DNA from: Desulfarculus sp.
GTDB taxonomy: Bacteria; Desulfobacterota; Desulfarculia; Desulfarculales; Desulfarculaceae
NCBI GenBank assembly: GCA_020216625.1
Contig: JAIUYB010000106.1
Span: 1-7,144, forward strand
DNA length: 7,144 bases
Direction of reading: 5' to 3'
Shown here: positions 1 to 4,767 of the stretch, one piece after another
How positions within the stretch are numbered: position 1 is the stretch's first letter
Layout of the letters: each line of letters starts with the position of its first letter
The notes under the pieces: generated by a model
Told to the model about the DNA's origin: nothing
The model's database searches: none
What the model saw: only the letters and a program-made list of their open reading frames with translations
Made by a program: the position numbers and the translations under genes

Positions 1-240
1 GCTACCGCTCGCATACCGGACGCCGACGACCTGGCCGGGCGCCTGGCGGCGATCTGGGCCCAAACCCTGGGCTATGAAGGGGTAGGCGAGCAAGACAACT
101 TCTTCGCCCTGGGCGGCGACTCCATCACTGGCATGCAGATCGTCAACCGGGTGGTGAGCGAGCTGGGGCGACCGGCCAGCTTGGCCCTGCTTTTCGATCA
201 TCCCACTCCCGCCGCCTTGGCTCGGGCGCTGGGGCAATTG
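1..240 (+). other. Carrier (T/PCP) domain of the upstream module, probably lacking its first residues
   Basis: This thiolation domain carries the chain from the preceding module. The attachment serine for phosphopantetheine is residue 41 (bases 121-123) in FFALGGDSI, followed by a helix typical of carriers. The GGDSI form, as opposed to GGHSL, is commonly seen in carriers placed before epimerization domains. Here, however, the next domain looks like a condensation domain. The A domain that loads this carrier is outside the window. Confidence 0.93.
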
Positions 241-3200
241 CCAACTAACGTCCCACCCACCGGGGTGAGTTCCGCCCCAGCGGCCGAGGACTATCCAGTG
301 GCCTGGGAGCAGCTGGCGGTGCTCAGGGCCGAGGCCGCCGGAGAGATGGGAGCGGCCTTCAACCTGCCCGCCCTGCTGGAGCTTCCGGACGATCTCCAGC
401 CGGAGCGCCTGCGCGCGGCCATTGTTCAACTGGTGGAGCGCCACGAGATCCTGCGCACGGTCTTCATCCGCTCTGGCGACGATTTCCGGATGCGGGTGCT
501 GCCACCGGGTCCGGTGGACCTGCCGATCCTGGACCTGGCCGACGATGAAGATATTTGGACGGCTTGCCGCGCCCGGGTGCGGCCTTTCGACCCCTTCGTC
601 AGCCCGCCGGTGCGCTGGGAGTTGCTGCGCCTGGCCGGAGGACGGCGTGCGTTCTTCTTCGATCTGCACCATAGTCTGGCCGATGGCCTGAGCCAAGAGC
701 TGCTGCTGGCCGAGCTGGCGGCCCTCTGCCAGGGCAAGTCCGCACCCGTCCCGGCGCTCCAGTTCAAGGATTACGCCTGGTGGAGCCGCCAGGGGGGCGG
801 GGCCCAGCGGTTGGACGAGGACCGGGCCTGGTGGCGCGAGCGCTTCGCCGGCCCCCTGCCCTTGACCGACCTGCCGGCCGACCATCCCCGACCACCGCGT
901 CACACCTGGCGTGGCGACACGGTGTCATTGGCCATCGATCCCCTACTGCTGCGCGACGCGCGGGCTTGCGCCGCCAGGCATGAAGTAACCACCTTCGCCC
1001 TGGTGCTGGCGGCCTGGTCAGCCCTGGTCCACCGCCTTACCCATGGCTCCGACGTGGTCATCGCCGCCCCGGTGGACGCCCGCGACACGGCCGGGCTGGC
1101 GGGCCTGCCCGGGATGATGGTCTCGCTGCTGCCGCTTCGCCTGCGGGTGGAAGACGGGCAAAGCCTGGGGAGCCTGATACGCCAGGCCCAACAGGTCCAC
1201 GCAGAAGCCCTGGCCCATCGATCCGCCAACCTGGCCCTTATCCTGGCCGACTTGGCCCCCCCGGCCGCCCCGGAGCGGACCCTGCTATCGGAAGTCACTC
1301 TCTCTTACATGAACTACGCCGAGGGTGCGCCGGAGGGGGATGAGGGTGGTGGCTTCCGGGCCTTGGGCCTGACCCGCGACTGGTGCAAGAACGACCTGGG
1401 CATTTTTATCCGCGATCTGCCGGACCGGATGTTGGTCAGTCTGGAGTACTACGCCGACCTCTTTGACCGGGGGCGCATGGAGCGCCTGGGCCGGCAGTTT
1501 GAAACCCTGCTGCGCGCCATGACTCGTGACCCGGATGAGCAAAGTGTCGCATCGCTGCGGTTGATGGAGCCGGACGAGGAGCGGACCCTGTTGGCCTGGG
1601 GCCAGGGGGCCAGCCCGGAGCTGCCCCTGACCGCCGGCGTGTTCCCGCTCTTCCTGGACCAGGCCCAGCGGCGGGGGCAGGCGGTCGCGGTGGAGGAGGC
1701 GGGCCGCGTCGTGACCTACGCCGAGCTGCGGGACCAGGCCCTGGCCGTGGCCGGCGGGTTGTTGGCCGCCGGGGTCGCCCCTGGCGACCGGGTGGCGCTG
1801 CATATGCGGCGGGGGCCTGAGGTCATCGCCACCTTGCTGGGCATCCTGGCGGTGGGAGCGACCTACACTCCCCTGGATCCGGCCTATCCGCCAGAGCGCA
1901 ACCGCTTTATCCTGGACGACGCCCAGTGCCGCCTGGTCCTGGCCGACGCCAACGGGCGCGAAGCCTTGGGACGCAACCCGTTCCAGCCGGTATTGGATCC
2001 CGACGACCTGTTGGCCCAAACCCCGCTTTCCTTGGACCGCCTGCCCCCGGCGGACGGTTCGTCGCCAGCCTATCTGATGTACACCAGCGGCTCAACCGGT
2101 CAGCCAAAGGGCGTGCTCATCAACCAGCCAGGGGTGATCCGCCTGGCCCTGGGTGCGGACTACGCGGGCTTGAGCCAGGAGGACCGCCTGCTGCAAACCG
2201 GACCTCTGGCCTTCGACGCCTCCACCTTCGAGATCTGGGGAGCCCTGCTCAATGGGGCGCGAATCTGCGTGGCCCAGTGGGAGGATCTCATCGATCCCGC
2301 CCAACTGGCGGAGGTCATAAACCGCTTCCGGCCCACGGTGCTCTGGCTAACCACCGGACTGTTCAACCGCCAGGTGGAGCATGATCCTAACTCCTTCCGG
2401 GGTGTGCGGGTGGTGATCACCGGCGGCGAGCTCCTGAGCCCGACCCATGCCCGCCGCGCCCTGGAAGCCTGCCCGGAGGTCGATTTCCTCAACGCCTACG
2501 GACCCACCGAGAACACCACCTTCAGCCTAATGCACCGCCTGACAACCGAAGAAGTGCGGAGTCGCCCGGCGGCCATTGGGCGACCCATCGCCCACTCCGA
2601 GGCCCTGATCCTGGACCCGAGCGGCGGACTAGCGCCGGAGGGGGTCTGGGGCGAAATCTGCGTGGGCGGCCCCGGCCTGGCCGATGGATACTGGCGGCGT
2701 CCAGAGCTGACCGCTGATCGTTTCATCGCCCACCCCTGGCGGCCGGGTCAGCGGCTTTACCGCACCGGCGACCAGGGCCGCTGGCGCCAGGGCGTGATCG
2801 AATTCGGTGGACGCCAGGACGGCCAAATAAAGCTGCGCGGATTGCGCATCGAGCTTGAGGAGATCGAGCGCGCGCTTTCCGACCACCCGGCGGTGGGCCG
2901 GGCGGTGACGTTGCTGCATACCCCGCCTAGCGGTGATCCAGAGATCGTGGCCGCCCTGACCCCGGCGGCCGAAGGCGCCAGCATAGACCCATCCGCGCTA
3001 AAGCGCTGGCTGGGCCGGCGGCTGCCGGTCTACATGCTTCCCGCCCGCATCGTCACGGTGGACGACATCCCAGTCACGGCCAACGGCAAGGTGGACCGCG
3101 CGTCCCTGCTGGCCAGGCTGGCCGACACACCGCCAGCCGATGCCACCCAAGACCACGCACCCCAAGGGGAAACCGAGCGCCTGGTGGCCCAGGTTTTCAG

Positions 3201-4767
3201 CCAGGTCATCGGACGGCCGGTGAACGACCGGCGGGTCGGCTTCCTGGAACTGGGCGGCCACAGCCTGTTGGCCATCAAAGCGGTCAACCGCCTCGCCGAA
3301 CAAACCGGGGTGCGGCTGGCAATGCGCGATTTTTACGCTTCTCACAGCCTTGCTGAATTGGCCCAGCTCCTGGATTCATCTCATAATTCCTTGGCCAGCG
3401 ACATCCCCGCCGCACCTCCGGCCGAGGTGCACCCCGCCAGCCATCCCCAACAACGCCTCTATCTCTTGCATCACCTGGAGGGAGGCTCAGGGGCCTACAA
3501 CATGGCCTTCGCCTTCCGCTGCCAGTCCGGCTTGGACACCGGCGCCCTTGAGCAGGCCTTGGCCCGTCTCTGCTCCCGGCACGAACCCTTGCGCACCGGT
3601 TTCGAGGAACGGGAGGGCGAGATCGTCCAGCGCATCGCCCCCAGCGCCCGGCCGGTGGTGGTCCTGGACGACCTGCGCGGGCGGACTGACGCCTGGGACG
3701 AGGCGTTGCGTCTGGCCCGGCGCGAGATCAGCACGCCCTTCGACCTGTCCCGGCCGCCCCTGCTGCGTGCCAGGGTGCTACGTGTCAGTCCCGAGGAAAG
3801 CCTGCTGCTTCTGGTGCTGCATCATATCGTGGGCGACGGCTGGTCATCGCGGATCCTGGTGCGGGAACTGGGGGCGCTCTACGCCGAGGCTGATGGTGGT
3901 CCGACGGCCAACCTGCCGACTCTGTCCTTGACCTACAAGGACTTCGCCTATTGGCAACGCCAACAGCGATGGAACGGAGCGGCCGATTTCTGGCGGACCC
4001 GCCTGGCCGGGGCACCATCTCGAGTGGCCTTGCCGACCGATCGTCCCCTGCCACCGACCCAATCCTACCGCGGAGCCACCTGCCACCTGGACCTGGCCCC
4101 TGGGGTGCTCGATGGACTCAAGGCCATGGCCCGCGCGCGAGGCGCCACCGTGGCCGCGGTGGGGCTCGCGATTTTCGCGGCCTTGCTCTATCGCCTGACC
4201 CGCCAGGCCGATCTGGTGTTGGGCATGGGCGTGGCTGGCCGGGAGCGGGCCGGGCTGGAGGGGTTGATCGGCTTCTTTGTCAACGTGCTGCCCATCCGCC
4301 TGACGCTTGATGATGACACCGAACTGGAGAGCCTGATCGATCAGGCCCGGGACGCGGTCTTCCAGGCATTGGATTGGCGGGACTATCCTTTTGATTTGCT
4401 TGTGCGCGACCTGGCCCCTCCCCGGCAGGGCAATCGTCAACCCCTGGTCAACGTGGTCTTCGAGTACCAGAACTTCGGCCGCTTGGTGCCGGACGGCCCC
4501 GGCCTGCCGCTCAGGACCATAGCCGACGGCCAGGAGATGGCTGACCTGGCCGCCCTGCTCCAATCCCAGACGGCCAAGCATGACCTGCTGGTTTTCCTGA
4601 TCGAGCAAGACGGCCAAGCCCAGCTCCAGATGGAGTTCGACACCGACATCCTGGATTTCACCACCGCCTCGGCGTGGCTGGATTATCTGTCACAGTTCAT
4701 GGCCAGCATGGCCCGGAGCGCGATCCAGCCACCAAACGACGGAGCCGACAAGGAAACCTGTTCATGA
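1..4767 (+). CDS. Nonribosomal peptide synthetase, 3' part (T-C-A-T-C), 5' end outside the window
   Basis: This is a multidomain NRPS subunit that builds a peptide on phosphopantetheine arms. The reading frame is already open at base 1 and codes for a carrier domain there, so the ATG at 133 lies inside that domain and is not the real start. In the 1588 residues seen, the order is T (about 1-80, Ser41 in LGGDSI), C (about 98-515, HHSLADG at 223-229), A (about 544-1040, TSGSTG at 695-700, NAYGPTE at 831-837, NGK at 1028-1030), T (about 1056-1126, Ser1088 in LGGHSL) and C (about 1143-1573, HHIVGDG at 1274-1280). All core catalytic residues are present. It ends with a C domain plus a short polar tail instead of the usual carrier, thioesterase or docking end. 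Its stop overlaps the start of the next NRPS gene by 4 bases, so the two are almost certainly co-translated. The NRPS identity is certain; the product is unknown. Confidence 0.97.
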   Translation, partial: ATARIPDADDLAGRLAAIWAQTLGYEGVGEQDNFFALGGDSITGMQIVNRVVSELGRPASLALLFDHPTPAALARALGQLPTNVPPTGVSSAPAAEDYPVAWEQLAVLRAEAAGEMGAAFNLPALLELPDDLQPERLRAAIVQLVERHEILRTVFIRSGDDFRMRVLPPGPVDLPILDLADDEDIWTACRARVRPFDPFVSPPVRWELLRLAGGRRAFFFDLHHSLADGLSQELLLAELAALCQGKSAPVPALQFKDYAWWSRQGGGAQRLDEDRAWWRERFAGPLPLTDLPADHPRPPRHTWRGDTVSLAIDPLLLRDARACAARHEVTTFALVLAAWSALVHRLTHGSDVVIAAPVDARDTAGLAGLPGMMVSLLPLRLRVEDGQSLGSLIRQAQQVHAEALAHRSANLALILADLAPPAAPERTLLSEVTLSYMNYAEGAPEGDEGGGFRALGLTRDWCKNDLGIFIRDLPDRMLVSLEYYADLFDRGRMERLGRQFETLLRAMTRDPDEQSVASLRLMEPDEERTLLAWGQGASPELPLTAGVFPLFLDQAQRRGQAVAVEEAGRVVTYAELRDQALAVAGGLLAAGVAPGDRVALHMRRGPEVIATLLGILAVGATYTPLDPAYPPERNRFILDDAQCRLVLADANGREALGRNPFQPVLDPDDLLAQTPLSLDRLPPADGSSPAYLMYTSGSTGQPKGVLINQPGVIRLALGADYAGLSQEDRLLQTGPLAFDASTFEIWGALLNGARICVAQWEDLIDPAQLAEVINRFRPTVLWLTTGLFNRQVEHDPNSFRGVRVVITGGELLSPTHARRALEACPEVDFLNAYGPTENTTFSLMHRLTTEEVRSRPAAIGRPIAHSEALILDPSGGLAPEGVWGEICVGGPGLADGYWRRPELTADRFIAHPWRPGQRLYRTGDQGRWRQGVIEFGGRQDGQIKLRGLRIELEEIERALSDHPAVGRAVTLLHTPPSGDPEIVAALTPAAEGASIDPSALKRWLGRRLPVYMLPARIVTVDDIPVTANGKVDRASLLARLADTPPADATQDHAPQGETERLVAQVFSQVIGRPVNDRRVGFLELGGHSLLAIKAVNRLAEQTGVRLAMRDFYASHSLAELAQLLDSSHNSLASDIPAAPPAEVHPASHPQQRLYLLHHLEGGSGAYNMAFAFRCQSGLDTGALEQALARLCSRHEPLRTGFEEREGEIVQRIAPSARPVVVLDDLRGRTDAWDEALRLARREISTPFDLSRPPLLRARVLRVSPEESLLLLVLHHIVGDGWSSRILVRELGALYAEADGGPTANLPTLSLTYKDFAYWQRQQRWNGAADFWRTRLAGAPSRVALPTDRPLPPTQSYRGATCHLDLAPGVLDGLKAMARARGATVAAVGLAIFAALLYRLTRQADLVLGMGVAGRERAGLEGLIGFFVNVLPIRLTLDDDTELESLIDQARDAVFQALDWRDYPFDLLVRDLAPPRQGNRQPLVNVVFEYQNFGRLVPDGPGLPLRTIADGQEMADLAALLQSQTAKHDLLVFLIEQDGQAQLQMEFDTDILDFTTASAWLDYLSQFMASMARSAIQPPNDGADKETCS
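292..1545 (+). other. Condensation domain 1, atypical motifs
   Basis: This domain should form the peptide bond between the chain on the first carrier and the residue on the second. RHEILRTVF (residues 147-155, C2-like) and HHSLADG (223-229, with catalytic-type His224 and Asp228) are intact, and FKDYAWW matches C4. Other motifs are poor. The C1 region reads PVAWEQLAVL where S-x-A-Q-x-R-L/M is usual. The C5 region reads GMMVSLLPLRL in place of a G-x-F-V-N-T type motif. The C6 position reads AHRSANLALILADL, not the usual H-x-D-Y-P-F-E. The C-terminal half, containing LSYMNYAEG and KNDLGIFIRDLPDR, is also unlike the second C domain of this protein. An epimerization domain is less likely because the C2 motif is of C-domain type. 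Confidence 0.88.
1630..3120 (+). other. Adenylation domain 1, predicted valine-like or other aliphatic specificity
   Basis: This domain selects and adenylates the amino acid for the C-A-T module. Core motifs in order are VVTYAEL (570-576), TYTPLDP (621-627), TSGSTGQPKG (695-704), FDASTFE (738-744), NAYGPTENTTF (831-841), RTGD (921-924), GRQDGQIKLRG and NGK (1028-1030). Aligning by eye to GrsA gives the ten specificity residues D739 A740 F743 W782 I806 G808 A832 T840 F841 K1030, that is DAFWIGATFK. This differs from the well-known valine code DAFWIGGTFK at one position (Ala for Gly at the 322-equivalent). A valine-like or small branched substrate is the best guess, without proof. Confidence 0.9.
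3166..3378 (+). other. Carrier (T/PCP) domain of the C-A-T module
   Basis: This thiolation domain holds the residue activated by the preceding A domain. The phosphopantetheine serine is residue 1088 (bases 3262-3264) in FLELGGHSLLAI. The GGHSL form is the one usual for carriers followed directly by a condensation domain, which is what follows here. Confidence 0.95.
3427..4719 (+). other. Condensation domain 2, canonical, at the C-terminus of the subunit
   Basis: This is a complete condensation domain with textbook motifs: SHPQQRLYLLHHLEG (C1), RHEPLRTGF at 1193-1201 (C2), HHIVGDGWS from 1274 (C3, His1275 and Asp1279), YKDFAYW (C4), IGFFVNVLPIR (C5), WRDYPFDLLVRDL (C6) and RQPLVNVVFEYQNF (C7). 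No epimerization domain precedes it in the window, so the LCL type is the simplest reading. It is the last domain of this protein; only about 15 residues follow before the stop. Its acceptor should therefore be supplied by the next polypeptide, which begins with an A domain. Confidence 0.94.
4750..4767 (+). promoter_or_regulatory. Ribosome binding site and ATGA stop-start overlap coupling the two NRPS genes
   Basis: AAGGA at 4750-4754 lies 9 bases before the ATG at 4764-4766. The TGA stop of the upstream gene occupies 4765-4767, so stop and start share bases. This arrangement is typical of translational coupling inside an operon and supports 4764 as the true start of the downstream gene. Coupling itself is inferred. 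Confidence 0.8.

Noticed and set aside
133..135. ATG at 133 as the start of the first NRPS gene
   Set aside because: The frame is open to base 1 and codes for the first half of a carrier domain, including its phosphopantetheine serine at 121-123, so the ATG is internal.
292..1545. Reading the first condensation-like domain as an epimerization domain because of the GGDSI carrier
   Set aside because: The RHEILRTVF motif and the A domain directly downstream fit a condensation domain better.
1285..2019. Minus-strand open frame of 244 codons spanning the C-A junction of the first module
   Set aside because: Same reason: antisense to intact motifs and repetitive in Gln and Gly.
3844..4617. Minus-strand open frame of 257 codons opposite the second condensation domain
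   Set aside because: It is a shadow of a canonical C domain, with a low-complexity translation and no independent support.
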